A stretch of DNA of 64,000 nucleotides. Origin: Paraburkholderia silvatlantica (GTDB lineage: Bacteria; Pseudomonadota; Gammaproteobacteria; Burkholderiales; Burkholderiaceae). Each line of letters opens with the position of its first letter. Positions within the stretch are counted from its first letter, which is position 1. The position numbers were made by a program, and so were the translations under genes. The stretch lies in assembly GCF_003096715.1 (NCBI RefSeq), contig NZ_QEOL01000002.1, positions 310,001 through 374,000 on the forward strand, read 5' to 3'. Positions 36,800 to 45,680 of the stretch are shown here, in pieces. The notes below the pieces were generated by a model. The model made no database searches and was not told the origin of the DNA. It saw only the letters and a program-made list of their open reading frames with translations.

Positions 36800-36882
36800 T
36801 ACGGCGGCTGTACGGCAACTCTACGGCAACTGAGGGCATGAGGCGCGCCCGCTTGGGGCACGCCGATTCACCATCGTAGAAT
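36800..36882 (+). promoter_or_regulatory. Candidate operator and promoter for the FAH-family gene
   Basis: Three tandem 11-bp copies (TACGGCGGCTG, TACGGCAACTC, TACGGCAACTG at 36800-36832) lie on one helical face in the IclR/FAH divergent gap. Downstream is a promoter-like pair, TTGGGG 36853-36858 and TAGAAT 36877-36882 with 18-base spacing, ending 33 bases before the FAH ATG. The arrangement fits a regulator array just upstream of a -35. Binding by the neighbouring IclR protein is inference. Confidence 0.5.
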
Positions 36883-36915
36883 ACATTTCCCTTATCGTCA
36901 CTCACGTCTGATTTC

Positions 36916-37908
36916 ATGAAACTTGCCACGCTGAAGGACGGCACCCGCGACGGGCAGCTGATCGTCGTTTCCCGCGACCTGCGCAGCGCCGCCATCGCCG
37001 ACGCGATCGCGCCGACGCTGCAGCGCGTGCTCGACGACTGGCGCTTCTATGCGCCGCAGCTTGCCGAGCTGTACGACGCGCTCAACTACGGGCGCGCGCG
37101 CAACGCGTTCAGCTTCGACGCGCGCGATTGCATGGCGCCGCTGCCGCGCGCGTACCAATGGGCAGACGGCTCGTCGTACGTGAATCACGTCGAACTCGTG
37201 CGTCGCGCGCGCGGCGCCGAGATGCCCGCCGAATTCTGGACCGACCCGCTCATGTACCAGGGCGGCAGCGACGACTTCATCGGGCCGTGCGACGACATCG
37301 TGTGCGCGTCCGAGGCATTCGGCATCGACTTCGAGGCCGAAGTGGCCGTCGTGACCGGCGACGTGCCGATGGGCGCGAGCCCCGACGAAGCGCTGCGGGC
37401 CGTGCGGCTCGTCGCGCTCGTCAACGACGTTTCGCTGCGCAACCTCATTCCCGCGGAACTCGCCAAGGGCTTCGGCTTTTTCCAGAGCAAGCCGGCCAGC
37501 GCGTTCGCGCCGGTGATGGTCACGCCCGACGAACTCGGCGAGCACTGGCGCGAAGGACGCGTGCACCTGCCGATCGTCGTGCACTGGAACGGCAAAAAAG
37601 TCGGCCAGCCCGACGCCGGTACGGACATGGTGTTCCACTTCGGCCAGCTGATCGCGCACGCTGCGAAAACGCGCAATCTGCGCGCGGGCGCCATCGTGGG
37701 TTCGGGCACGGTCTCGAACAAGGACGCGCAGCGCGGCTACTGCTGCATTGCCGAGAAGCGCTGCCTCGAAACGATCGAAAGCGGACAGGCGAGCACCGGA
37801 TTCATGAAGTTCGGCGACAGCGTGAAGATCGAGATGCTCGACGAAGCGGGCAAGTCGATTTTCGGCGCGATCGACCAGGCTGTGGCGCCGCTCCACGGCG
37901 AGCCATGA
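36916..37908 (+). CDS. Fumarylacetoacetate hydrolase-family protein
   Basis: A 330-residue metal-dependent FAH-fold hydrolase. It begins MKLATLKDGTRDGQLIVVSRD and has the metal-binding DFEAEVAVVTGDVPMG segment (Glu ligands), the NDVSLRNLIPAELAKGFGFFQSKP stretch with active-site residues, and VGSGTVSNKDAQRGYCCIAE. This subgroup is common in tyrosine/homogentisate breakdown, where maleylacetoacetate isomerase usually follows; here it does not. Divergent from an IclR regulator. Confidence 0.9.
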   Translation: MKLATLKDGTRDGQLIVVSRDLRSAAIADAIAPTLQRVLDDWRFYAPQLAELYDALNYGRARNAFSFDARDCMAPLPRAYQWADGSSYVNHVELVRRARGAEMPAEFWTDPLMYQGGSDDFIGPCDDIVCASEAFGIDFEAEVAVVTGDVPMGASPDEALRAVRLVALVNDVSLRNLIPAELAKGFGFFQSKPASAFAPVMVTPDELGEHWREGRVHLPIVVHWNGKKVGQPDAGTDMVFHFGQLIAHAAKTRNLRAGAIVGSGTVSNKDAQRGYCCIAEKRCLETIESGQASTGFMKFGDSVKIEMLDEAGKSIFGAIDQAVAPLHGEP

Positions 37909-38216
37909 CACCGGGGCGCTGAAGGGTTTCGCCGGATGCCGCGCGCCGCGCGTACGGCTACACTGGCGAACGCCCTTTTTTTTCTGCGAGGGCTTCCGGC
38001 AGACCGCATCGGGCAGACCGCATCGGGCAGACCGGTCAAGGTACGAGCCGTAGAAGCACGCAGCATCCGAACGTAAAACGACAAGGAGACACCGTGAACG
38101 CTGTTTGTCCGAGCCGTCTTGCTGCAAGCCTCGCCGCCCGCGTTTCGCCACGCGCTGCGCGCCACACTGCCGTCGCTATCGCGTAATCAGCAATCCGAAG
38201 CAAAGGAGGCCCGCCC
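37909..38216. other. Intergenic region with short tandem repeat and a possible 30-codon ORF
   Basis: A 14-bp unit (GCAGACCGCATCGG) occurs twice in tandem at 37999-38026 with a partial third copy to about 38035. Downstream is the small ORF at 38094-38186. No other gene or terminator with a clear T-run is evident. Confidence 0.45.
38094..38186 (+). CDS. Possible 30-residue small ORF ahead of enoyl-CoA hydratase
   Basis: A GTG at 38094 follows an excellent ribosome binding site (AAGGAGACACC) and opens a 30-codon frame with a Cys/Arg/Ala-rich product (MNAVCPSRLAAS start, HTAVAIA end). It stops 30 bases before the enoyl-CoA hydratase ATG, which has its own AAAGGAGG. It could be a leader peptide gene, a decayed gene remnant or a chance frame. 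No known family is recognised. Confidence 0.35.
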   Translation: MNAVCPSRLAASLAARVSPRAARHTAVAIA

Positions 38217-39041
38217 ATGAACGATCCTTTTTACGCCCGCTATCACGCCCTGCGCGTGCGGCGGCACGAGCACGGCATCGTCGAGATCGTGATGAGCGGC
38301 GAGGGCACGAACAAGAGCTCGCTGGCGACCGCCGACGCCAACATGCACCGCGAACTCGCGGAGATCTGGCGCGACGTGGACCGCGATCCCGATGCGCGCG
38401 TCGCCGTAATCCGCGGCGAGGGCAAGGGCTTTTCTGCGGGCGGCGACCTGCAGCTCGTCGAGGACATGGCCACGCATTTCGAGGTGCGCGCGCGCGTGTG
38501 GCGCGAGGCGCGCGACCTCGTCTACAACGTGATCAACTGCGGCAAGCCGATCGTCTCGGCCATGCACGGTCCGGCGGTGGGCGCGGGGCTCGTCGCGGGA
38601 CTGCTGGCCGACATTTCCATTGCCACGAAAACGGCGCGCATCATCGATGGCCATACGCGCCTCGGCGTCGCGGCGGGCGACCACGCGGCGATCGTGTGGC
38701 CGCTGTTGTGCGGCATGGCGAAAGCGAAGTACTACCTGCTGCTGTGCGAACCGGTGAGCGGCGAGGAGGCGGAGCGCATCGGCCTCGTCTCGCTCGCCGT
38801 GGACGAAAACGACTTGCTGCCGAAGGCGTTCGAAGTGGGCAAGCGCCTCGCCAACGGTTCGCAGACCGCGGTGCGCTGGACCAAGTACGCGCTCAACAAC
38901 TGGCTGCGCATGGCGGGGCCGAACTTCGACACGTCGCTTGCGCTCGAATTCATGGGCTTTGCGGGGCCCGACGTGCGCGAGGGCGTGCAGTCGCTGCGCG
39001 AGCGGCGCGCGCCGCAGTTTCCGGGCGGCGATCCGTTCTGA
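38217..39041 (+). CDS. Enoyl-CoA hydratase/isomerase family protein
   Basis: A 274-residue crotonase-fold enzyme. Oxyanion-hole segments are [21 protein letters not shown] (about residue 65-85) and [22 protein letters not shown] (about 120-140), followed by [19 protein letters not shown]. The usual catalytic Glu position in the second segment appears to differ, as seen in many crotonase relatives with non-hydratase roles. A strong AAAGGAGG lies before ATG 38217. Substrate not determinable; neighbours (FAH-family upstream, phaM downstream) give no pathway. Confidence 0.88.
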   Translation: MNDPFYARYHALRVRRHEHGIVEIVMSGEGTNKSSLATADANMHRELAEIWRDVDRDPDARVAVIRGEGKGFSAGGDLQLVEDMATHFEVRARVWREARDLVYNVINCGKPIVSAMHGPAVGAGLVAGLLADISIATKTARIIDGHTRLGVAAGDHAAIVWPLLCGMAKAKYYLLLCEPVSGEEAERIGLVSLAVDENDLLPKAFEVGKRLANGSQTAVRWTKYALNNWLRMAGPNFDTSLALEFMGFAGPDVREGVQSLRERRAPQFPGGDPF

Positions 39042-39160
39042 CGCATTCTGGTTCGCGCTTTCTGACGATTTCCGGTTTGACGCGCGCTATCATCGAAGAG
39101 ATCGTTTCGTGCCGCCCAGGCGCGCGCATTTGACCACCTATCTATGCGAGGGAGTACCGC

Positions 39161-39925
39161 ATGACCGACTCAGCAGGCACCGTGCCGCCGTTCCCGGGCT
39201 TTCCTGGCTTTCCGCCCGCCGAAATGCTCGACCAGATGTGGGGGATGATGCGACTCACGCCGTTCGGCGGGGCGTTTCCAGGCAACTTCGCGGGCGGCGA
39301 GCCGGGCGTGGCGCACGCCTTTGGCCCGCCGCTTTCGATGATGACAGACATGATGACGCCGCTCACCAACATCGAGGAGCTCGACAAACGCATCACCGAT
39401 CTGCGCGCCGTCGAGCAGTGGCTCAAGCTCAATCTCGGCATGTTGCAGTCCGCCATCCAGGCGCTCGAAGTGCAGCGCGCCACGCTCTCCACGCTGCGTG
39501 CGTTCGGCGCGTTCGCGCAGGCGCAGATGACCCCGACGCACGCCGAATCCGAAGCGCCGGGAGCGGGCGCCGCGCGCGAGCGGGCCGCCGAGCCTGAGGC
39601 CGCGAACGCGGGCACCGCGCCCGAGGGCGCGCCATCCGCGCCGCCGGGCTTCGATGCGGGTTCGTGGTGGAATCTCGTGCAGGCGCAGTTCAACCAGCTC
39701 GCGCAGTTCGCGATGGCGCAGCCCGCCGCCGCGGCGCAGGCCGCGCAAGCGGCTGCCGCAGCGGTGAGCGAGGCGCAGGCGAAGACCGAAGCCGCCACGG
39801 CGAAACGCGGCAGCACCGCCCGGCGCAGCAGCAACGCCGGCAACGGCAATGGCAACGGCGGCGGCGGCGGCGCGGGCCGCAGCGCGCCGCGCGGCGCGAA
39901 GAAGGCGCCGGCGCAGCCGGAATAA
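39161..39925 (+). CDS. phaM: PhaM-type polyhydroxybutyrate granule protein
   Basis: A 254-residue protein matching PhaM, which activates PHB synthase and anchors PHB granules to the nucleoid. The N-terminus ([20 protein letters not shown]) and the helical segment [20 protein letters not shown] with [20 protein letters not shown] are characteristic. The C-terminus is Ala-rich then Gly/Asn/Lys/Arg-rich, the DNA-binding type of tail. A GAGG motif precedes ATG 39161. No phaC or phasin gene is adjacent. Confidence 0.9.
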   Translation: MTDSAGTVPPFPGFPGFPPAEMLDQMWGMMRLTPFGGAFPGNFAGGEPGVAHAFGPPLSMMTDMMTPLTNIEELDKRITDLRAVEQWLKLNLGMLQSAIQALEVQRATLSTLRAFGAFAQAQMTPTHAESEAPGAGAARERAAEPEAANAGTAPEGAPSAPPGFDAGSWWNLVQAQFNQLAQFAMAQPAAAAQAAQAAAAAVSEAQAKTEAATAKRGSTARRSSNAGNGNGNGGGGGAGRSAPRGAKKAPAQPE

Positions 39926-39981
39926 GGCGCGCGCGTCACGTCACGAAGAAGCGTTCCGCGGGACGCAGCAGAAGCGCAACT

Positions 39982-40014
39982 GCGGGGCAAAAGCGGGGCA
40001 AAAGCGGGGCAAAA
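39982..40014. repeat. 11-bp tandem repeat before the patatin gene
   Basis: GCGGGGCAAAA is repeated three times in perfect tandem with a partial fourth copy, ending 30 bases before the patatin ATG at 40044. Copy number could vary by slippage and alter the 5' leader. Confidence 0.8.
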
Positions 40015-40043
40015 GCGGCACAACTTCGGGGAGCGTCGGCATC

Positions 40044-41249
40044 ATGCGGCTTGCGCTCGTGATGATGGGCGGCGGCGCGCGTGCGGCCTACCAGGCCGGC
40101 GCCTTGCGCGCGCTTGCCGAGCTGGCCGGCCAGGCCGAGCCGGCGCGCCGGGCCATGCCCTTCACGGTGATCTGCGGCACCTCGGCAGGTGCAATCAACG
40201 CCACCTCGATCGCGAGCCACGCCGACCAGTTCGCGCACGGCGCGGCGCACCTCGTCGACGTCTGGTCGCAGATGCGCGCAAGTCAGATCTATCGCACCGA
40301 CTGGCCCGGCGTCGCGGCCGCGGGCGCGCGCTGGCTCGCCGCGCTCGCGTTCGGCTGGGCCGCGTCGAGCGTAGGCGCGCATGCCGCGCCGCGCACCTTT
40401 TTCGACAGCACGCCGCTCGCGCGGATGCTCCCGCACTCGCTCAATTTCCATCGCATCGGGCAGATGCTCGACGAGCGGCTGCTCTACGCGCTTGCCGTCA
40501 CGGCGCTCAGCTATTCGTCGGGGCGGCACGTCACGTTCTACCAGGCGTGCGAGCCGATCAGTGCGTGGCGGCGCGCGCAACGCACCGCGCGCATGGTCGC
40601 GCTCACGCCCGCGCATCTGCTCGCCTCGGCGGCGATACCGTTCGTGTTCCCGGCCGTGCGTCTCGAACTCGACGGCCGCCACGAATACTTCGGCGACGGC
40701 TCGATCCGGCAGATTGCGCCGCTTTCGCCAGCCATCCACTTCGGAGCGCAGCGCATCGTCGTGCTGGGCGCCGCGGCGCCCACGCCGGAAGTGCCCGCGG
40801 CGCGCCCCGACATCGACCGCTATCCGACGCTCGCCCAGATCGGCCAGCAGGTGCTCGCGAGCGTGTTCCTCGACTCGCTCGGCGCCGATATCGAGCGCAT
40901 CGAGCACGTGAACCGCATGGTGCTGCAACTGCCGCACGCGGTGGAGCCGGAAAGCGGCTGGCGTCATGTCGAGGTGCTCGCGATCGCACCGAGCGAGCGG
41001 ATTGAGCTGATCGCCGCGCGCCATCTGCAGCAGTTGCCGCGCTCAGTGCGCATGCTGCTGGGCGCGATGGGCGGCAACCGCGCTTCGGGCGCGGCGTTCG
41101 CAAGTTATTTGCTGTTCGAGCGTGAATTCACGCGTGAGTTGATCGAACTGGGTTATCGCGACACGCTCGCGCAAAGTGATGTTCTTTTGACTTGGCTCAA
41201 AGCTCCGGCAGACGGCGCAAGCAACGATTTTCGGGCGCGTCGGAACTGA
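40044..41249 (+). CDS. Patatin-like phospholipase
   Basis: A 401-residue patatin-fold serine hydrolase. The oxyanion loop GGGARAAYQAGALRAL is at residues 9-25, the nucleophile GTSAGAIN near residue 50 and the catalytic Asp in YFGDGSIRQIAPLSPAIH near 215 (Asp-Gly). Length and order fit bacterial patatin (RssA-like) proteins. The start at 40044 opens directly with the conserved MRLALVMMGGG; upstream in-frame codons to 39849 overlap phaM and are rejected. A GGGGAG motif precedes it. Cytoplasmic, no signal peptide. Confidence 0.9.
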   Translation: MRLALVMMGGGARAAYQAGALRALAELAGQAEPARRAMPFTVICGTSAGAINATSIASHADQFAHGAAHLVDVWSQMRASQIYRTDWPGVAAAGARWLAALAFGWAASSVGAHAAPRTFFDSTPLARMLPHSLNFHRIGQMLDERLLYALAVTALSYSSGRHVTFYQACEPISAWRRAQRTARMVALTPAHLLASAAIPFVFPAVRLELDGRHEYFGDGSIRQIAPLSPAIHFGAQRIVVLGAAAPTPEVPAARPDIDRYPTLAQIGQQVLASVFLDSLGADIERIEHVNRMVLQLPHAVEPESGWRHVEVLAIAPSERIELIAARHLQQLPRSVRMLLGAMGGNRASGAAFASYLLFEREFTRELIELGYRDTLAQSDVLLTWLKAPADGASNDFRARRN

Positions 41250-41734
41250 AACACCGGCATGCTATTATTGTGTAAGGTTTTTCTGGTCATTTGCGGGGAT
41301 GCGGGCGGCGTTGCGGCGCTTGGCCGCGCAGGTTCCACGGCCTTGACGGGCGGGATGTCTGCCCAATGGAAAATCAGCCAGCAAGGTGTGTCATAAGGAC
41401 GTCGAACGTGGGGCGCGAGAGTGCGACATTGTGTCGCATGAGCCCGCGACGATGGCTCGCACGCCTCGCGGGTATCGGTGGTGATCAGCGGTATCAGGCG
41501 GCCGGGTTCGAGGAACGGAACAGCTACCCAGAATCCACGACGGCGCCTTCATTCCGGTTGGCTGGATTGTCGTGGGCGACGCGTGTTGCGTTCGCCGGTC
41601 TGCGATTGCGTCCAGGGGTCCGGATACCGCGTAAAATTAAATGCTTTTTGCCTGCGCGGCCGCGTTGTATGCGGATCCCGCGGCACGCTACGAATTCGTC
41701 ATGCGCGCGTTTTGCGCAGATCAGGGGCGGGACT
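41250..41734. other. 485-base intergenic region
   Basis: The plus-strand frame of the following gene stays open across most of this gap, but it shows no family features and unusual codon use, so I treat it as non-coding. A TAAAAT -10 candidate is at 41632-41637, about 100 bases before the ferritin-like gene, with no good -35. I found no tRNA or terminator with a T-run here. Confidence 0.4.
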
Positions 41735-42604
41735 ATGAACACGATGCTTTATCCGGAACTTTACAAATCGCTCGAATCGGTCCGTTGGGACATGGAAAAG
41801 GACATTCCCTGGGACAAGTTCGATGCGTCGCTCCTGACCGATGAGCAGGCCGCGACCATCAAGATGAACGCGATCACCGAATGGTCGGCGCTGCCGGCCA
41901 CGGAAATGTTCCTGCGCGACAACCACCACGACAGCGACTTTTCCGCGTTCATGAGCGTGTGGTTCTTCGAGGAGCAAAAGCATTCGCTCGTGCTCATGGA
42001 ATACCTGCGCCGCTTCAGGCCGGAATTGGTGCCGACCGAAGAAGAGCTGCACGCCGTGCGCTTCGAGTTCGATCCGGCGCCGCCTCTCGAAACGCTCATG
42101 CTGCACTTCTGCGGGGAAATCCGCCTGAACCACTGGTATCGCCGCGCCGCCGAATGGCACACGGAGCCGGTCATCAAGGCCATCTACGAAACGATTTCGC
42201 GCGACGAAGCGCGCCACGGCGGCGCCTATCTGCGCTACATGAAGAAGGCGCTCAACAATTTCGGCGACGTCGCGCGTGCGGCGTTTGCGAAGATCGGCGT
42301 GCTGATGGCTTCGGCGCGCCGCACAGAAAAGCCGCTGCATCCCACGAACCTGCACGTGAACCAGGCGCTGTTCCCGCGCGACACCGTGCAGTCGCGCCTG
42401 CCCGACCCGGAATGGCTCGAGCGCTGGCTCGACGAGCAGATCCGCTTTGACGACGGCTGGGAAAAGAAGGTGATCGAGCGCATTTTGCACAACCTCTCGA
42501 TCCTGTTCGAGCGCACGTTCAGTACGGCACAGGAACTGAACCGCTATCGCAAGGAAGTGGTGCAGCGCCTGCAGGCCGAGCAAGGCACGCAGCAGCCGGC
42601 CTGA
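41735..42604 (+). CDS. Ferritin-like diiron-type protein
   Basis: A 289-residue helical protein of the ferritin-like superfamily, similar in length to diiron oxygenase or desaturase-type members. Two carboxylate/His motifs expected for a diiron site are visible: FFEEQKHSLVLMEY (E-x-x-H, about residue 85) and SRDEARHGGAYLRY (E-x-x-H, about residue 155), with further acids in between. The C-terminus is a coiled, charged helix. Function unknown. ATG 41735 follows GGGGCGGGACT; ATG 41744 is an alternative. Confidence 0.82.
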   Translation: MNTMLYPELYKSLESVRWDMEKDIPWDKFDASLLTDEQAATIKMNAITEWSALPATEMFLRDNHHDSDFSAFMSVWFFEEQKHSLVLMEYLRRFRPELVPTEEELHAVRFEFDPAPPLETLMLHFCGEIRLNHWYRRAAEWHTEPVIKAIYETISRDEARHGGAYLRYMKKALNNFGDVARAAFAKIGVLMASARRTEKPLHPTNLHVNQALFPRDTVQSRLPDPEWLERWLDEQIRFDDGWEKKVIERILHNLSILFERTFSTAQELNRYRKEVVQRLQAEQGTQQPA

Positions 42605-42784
42605 CGCGCCGGGACATCTCGCGTGCGCGCCTCTTTCGTGGCGCGCCGCGACCGGGACGGCCCGAAGCGCTTCTCGCGTGACGGGCCGTTTTCATTGGCG
42701 CCCGTATCGGCGCGTATCAAATAGCTTGCTCCATGCGGCTTGCCTAGGTGAACCGCGCCCATTTTTTTATCCGAGCCTCATTCC

Positions 42785-43276
42785 ATGCCCGCTTCCTTCG
42801 AACGCAAGATCACGACCCGCGAGGCGCTCGCGCAACTGCGCGCCTCGCTGCCGGGCCCCGTGGTGTTCACCAATGGCGTCTTCGACATCCTGCACCGCGG
42901 ACACGTCACCTATCTCGCCGATGCGAAGGCGCTGGGCGCCACGCTGATCGTCGGCGTGAATAGCGACGCTTCGGTGAAGAGGCTCGGCAAGGGCGACGAC
43001 CGCCCCATCAACACCGGGAACGACCGCATGGCGCTGCTGGCGGCGCTGGAGAGCGTGGACTGGGTCGTGCCGTTCGGCGAGCAGACGCCCGTCGAGTTGA
43101 TCGGGGCCTTGCGTCCGGACATTCTCGTGAAGGGCGGCGACTACGACATGGACGCGCTGCCCGAGTCGGCGCTGGTGCGCGGCTGGGGCGGGCGGGCGCT
43201 TGCGATCGCCTTCGAGCACGACCGCTCCACGACGAAGCTGCTGCAGAAAGTGCGCGCGCAGGAAGGATCGAAGTAA
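42785..43276 (+). CDS. rfaE2: D-glycero-beta-D-manno-heptose 1-phosphate adenylyltransferase
   Basis: A 163-residue nucleotidyltransferase making ADP-heptose for the lipopolysaccharide core (stand-alone RfaE domain II, also called HldC). The signature FTNGVFDILHRGHVTYL is near residue 28, VGVNSDASVKRLGKG near 58 and DILVKGGDYD near 110. The separate kinase domain (HldA) is not in the window. Immediately after its stop is the 8-bp tandem repeat at 43285. Confidence 0.95.
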   Translation: MPASFERKITTREALAQLRASLPGPVVFTNGVFDILHRGHVTYLADAKALGATLIVGVNSDASVKRLGKGDDRPINTGNDRMALLAALESVDWVVPFGEQTPVELIGALRPDILVKGGDYDMDALPESALVRGWGGRALAIAFEHDRSTTKLLQKVRAQEGSK

Positions 43277-43284
43277 GTTCTGAC

Positions 43285-43380
43285 GCAAGTCCGCAAGTCC
43301 GCAAGTCCGCAAGTCCGCAAGTCCGCAAGTCCGCAAGTCCGCAAGTCCGCAAGTCCGCAAGTCCGCAAGTCCGCAAGTCC
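43285..43380. repeat. Twelve perfect copies of an 8-bp repeat (GCAAGTCC)
   Basis: Exactly twelve uninterrupted copies of GCAAGTCC begin 9 bases after the rfaE2 stop codon. They lie in the 3' region between convergent genes and before the long inverted repeat at 43404. As a perfect octanucleotide array it should be length-variable between strains. Confidence 0.97.
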
Positions 43381-43403
43381 TCACGTGCGGCGGACGATGC
43401 AAA

Positions 43404-43457
43404 ACCGGCCGCAGGCCGGGCCGCCCGAGGCTTGGGCGCGCCCGGCCTGCGGCCGGT
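43404..43457. terminator. Long inverted repeat between convergent genes
   Basis: A perfect 17-bp arm pair (43404-43420 and 43441-43457, ACCGGCCGCAGGCCGGG and its complement) with a 20-base spacer separates rfaE2 from the minus-strand membrane protein gene. It likely works as a bidirectional terminator; T-runs are short. Confidence 0.6.
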
Positions 43458-43474
43458 TGTCTTTGAAGCGCCGC

Positions 43475-43714
43475 TTATTGCGACAGGGTGGACGCTTGCA
43501 CCGCCGGGTCCGCCACCGGGCCGCCCACGCTCGGCACGTCGGCCGATTCGGAGGGCCGGATCGCCTTCACCACGAGCCGCTCGGGGTGGATCTGCCGGTT
43601 CAGGTGCTGAGTTTCGCGCGTTCCCGACGAGGGCGTCGGGCCGAACACGCCGCCTATGGCCGCAAAGGCCAGCCCGTTGGCGAGAATCAGAATGGCGATC
43701 AGCCAGCGCAGCAT
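43475..43714 (-). CDS. Small membrane-anchored protein downstream of coaX
   Basis: A 79-residue protein with one N-terminal membrane helix or uncleaved signal (MLRWLIAILILANGLAFAAI), then a soluble periplasmic part containing HLNRQIHPERLVVKAI. It follows coaX by 70 bases on the same strand and has AAGGAG before ATG 43714. The N-terminal pattern is like the membrane part of SPOR proteins found at this locus, but no SPOR domain is present. Function unknown. Confidence 0.7.
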   Translation of the reverse strand: MLRWLIAILILANGLAFAAIGGVFGPTPSSGTRETQHLNRQIHPERLVVKAIRPSESADVPSVGGPVADPAVQASTLSQ

Positions 43715-43784
43715 CGTGTGAAGCTCCTTCGAAATCGTTCGTTCAGTTTCAGGGCCGGATGCGGGCGGCGTGTGGACGCACGCC

Positions 43785-44585
43785 TCAGGACTGCGCCGCG
43801 ATGCGCGCCAGCCCCGACAGAACCAGTGCATCGTGGCGAGTATGCGGTACCTTGAGCGCCGCTGTCACTTCGGCCGCTGCGCCGCCGCTCACCACGAGCC
43901 GTACCGGCAGTCTCCACGCGTCCTGCAAATCGGCCCAGGCGCGCTCGATGAGCGCGGCCTGCGCGAGCGCACAACCCGCCGAGATCGAGCTTTGCGTGTC
44001 GGTGGCGAAGGCAATGCCCGGGTGGGCGGCATTCGCCATGCCGCCGGCGACCACAGGCAGTTGCGCGGTGTGCTCGCCGAGCGAGCGCATCATGAGCGTG
44101 AAGCCCGGTGCGATCATGCCGCCCACGAACGTGCCGTCGGCGCGCAGCGCTTCGAGCGTGGTGGCGGTGCCGAATGTCGCGATCAGGAGCGGCTCGTCCG
44201 GATACGCCGCGTGCGCGCCGATCATGCCGGCCCAGCGGTCGCTGCCGAGCGCGTCTGGCGTGGCATAGCTGTTCGTCACGCCGCATTGCTGTGCGCAGGC
44301 CCGCACGACGGTGCGCGAGAGACCGGGCCAGTGCGCTTCCACCAGCGCGCCGAGGCGCTCTCCGACCGCCGCGCCCGCGACATTCGAGATCCACGCGCCG
44401 CAGGGCCGGGGCAACGTCGCCCATGCTTCGCTTCCGGCTTCGCCCGCGGCGGGCGTGGCTTGCACGCCGTCGTCGCGCACGTGATCCATCGTTCCCGCGT
44501 GCAGGCGCGACCCGTCGGGCGCGACGAGCGCCCATTTGATCCGGCTGTTGCCTGCATCGATCAGGAGGAAGGGGCCGCGGCTCAT
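43785..44585 (-). CDS. coaX: Type III pantothenate kinase
   Basis: A 266-residue type III pantothenate kinase, first step of coenzyme A synthesis. It starts with the phosphate motif [14 protein letters not shown], and has [25 protein letters not shown] and [15 protein letters not shown], all family hallmarks. ATG 44585 overlaps the birA stop codon by ATGA, so the two genes are translationally coupled. Confidence 0.95.
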   Translation of the reverse strand: MSRGPFLLIDAGNSRIKWALVAPDGSRLHAGTMDHVRDDGVQATPAAGEAGSEAWATLPRPCGAWISNVAGAAVGERLGALVEAHWPGLSRTVVRACAQQCGVTNSYATPDALGSDRWAGMIGAHAAYPDEPLLIATFGTATTLEALRADGTFVGGMIAPGFTLMMRSLGEHTAQLPVVAGGMANAAHPGIAFATDTQSSISAGCALAQAALIERAWADLQDAWRLPVRLVVSGGAAAEVTAALKVPHTRHDALVLSGLARIAAQS

Positions 44586-45493
44586 GCGCCGCTGTCCGCG
44601 AGCCGCAGCGACACGTCGCCGGCCGTGACGGTTTCGCGTCCGCCCGGCGTGTCGACGAGCAACTGGCCGCGTTCGTCCACGCCGGCCGCCGTGCCGCGCT
44701 GCAATTCCCGTCCTTGCTCGTAGATGGCGACCTCGCGGCCCGCGTACGCGTGGCATGCGTTCCAGCGCGCCTGGAAGGGCGCAAAGCCCGCCGCGCCGAA
44801 GCGTTGCAGCGCGGCTTCGAGCGCGTTGAGTTCGGCGGCGAGCGTGTCGGTGAGGTTGGCGTTCGCCCACGCGCGCGAAAGCGCCGTGGGCGTCGTGCCG
44901 GGCACGACCGCCGCGCTGCCGGCGGCGGCGTTGAGCGCCTCGACCCTGGCGGCGAGCGCATCCTCGCCGCGCACGTTCGTGCCGATGCCGATCACGACTG
45001 CCGTGGCGTCGGCGGCGGTCCAGGCGGTTTCCACGAGGATGCCTGCCAGCTTGTCGCCTTCGAGCAGCACGTCGTTGGGCCACTTGAGCGCGATTTGTCC
45101 AGGCGCCGCCACAGGCAGCGTGCGCAGGCCGTCCACCAGCGCCGAGCCGACGGCGAGGCTCAAGCCCGCGAGCCCTTCGATCGGGCGCGGCAGCACGCAG
45201 CCGATCGAGAACAGCAGCGCGTCGCCGGGCTGCGCGACCCAGGTGCGGCCACGCCGGCCCCGGCCGGCCGTCTGCAGATAGGCTACGCGCACGATGGGGC
45301 GCGCGAGCGCGTCGCGCTTTTGCGGCAGTGCCTTCAGGCGCACCATGAGGTCGGCGTTGGTCGAGCCGGTTTCCTCGACGATCTCGATGGGCCAGTCGTG
45401 CGCGGCCGGGCCGAACAGCGTGATCGCGCGGTTGCGGTCGATGCGCCAGTCGCCGGCGCTCGGAGTAGCGGGGGTGGGGGGCGTCGCATTCAT
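44582..45493 (-). CDS. birA: Biotin--[acetyl-CoA-carboxylase] ligase
   Basis: A 303-residue biotin protein ligase. It carries the substrate loop [14 protein letters not shown], the biotinyl-5'-AMP loop [20 protein letters not shown], the [20 protein letters not shown] segment and a C-terminal SH3-like domain ([19 protein letters not shown]). The N-terminal DNA-binding domain of E. coli BirA is absent, so this is a catalytic-only ligase that does not repress bio genes. I use ATG 45493; the open frame to 45733 covers the upstream repeat region and is not coding. Confidence 0.94.
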   Translation of the reverse strand: MNATPPTPATPSAGDWRIDRNRAITLFGPAAHDWPIEIVEETGSTNADLMVRLKALPQKRDALARPIVRVAYLQTAGRGRRGRTWVAQPGDALLFSIGCVLPRPIEGLAGLSLAVGSALVDGLRTLPVAAPGQIALKWPNDVLLEGDKLAGILVETAWTAADATAVVIGIGTNVRGEDALAARVEALNAAAGSAAVVPGTTPTALSRAWANANLTDTLAAELNALEAALQRFGAAGFAPFQARWNACHAYAGREVAIYEQGRELQRGTAAGVDERGQLLVDTPGGRETVTAGDVSLRLADSGA

Positions 45494-45560
45494 GTCTCGT
45501 ATTGTAGTGGCTGGGGCGCGGGTAGCAGCCCGCAACGCTGGTTTCGACCCGAAATGTGGG

Positions 45561-45615
45561 CAATCCACATGCGACCCACAGGCGGCCCACAGGTTATCCA
45601 CGGAATCGTCCACAG
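45561..45615 (+). repeat. DnaA-box-like array, copy A
   Basis: Five CCACA or CCACG cores occur at offsets of 11, 11, 11 and 12 bases. The fourth is in TTATCCACG (8 of 9 to the DnaA box TTATCCACA), the first in CAATCCACA and the fifth in TCGTCCACA (7 of 9 each). By my count 42 of 55 positions are identical to copy B at 45681. Confidence 0.7.
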
Positions 45616-45680
45616 GGCCGGGAGCGTTCGAAGCTGGCAACCGCCCCGCCGGTTTCCACGCGATTTGCCCAATCTTCAGG

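Noticed and set aside
39849..40043. Arg-rich 65-residue extension of the patatin
   Set aside because: It overlaps the end of phaM in another frame and includes the tandem repeat; the patatin motif begins immediately after ATG 40044.
41291..41734. 148-residue N-terminal extension of the ferritin-like protein
   Set aside because: The segment has no family similarity, odd codon use and a candidate -10 inside it.
43285..43380. Possible CRISPR array
   Set aside because: The unit is 8 bp with no spacers and no cas genes; it is a simple tandem repeat. Peptides read from it (repeating LADLRTCG) are artefacts.
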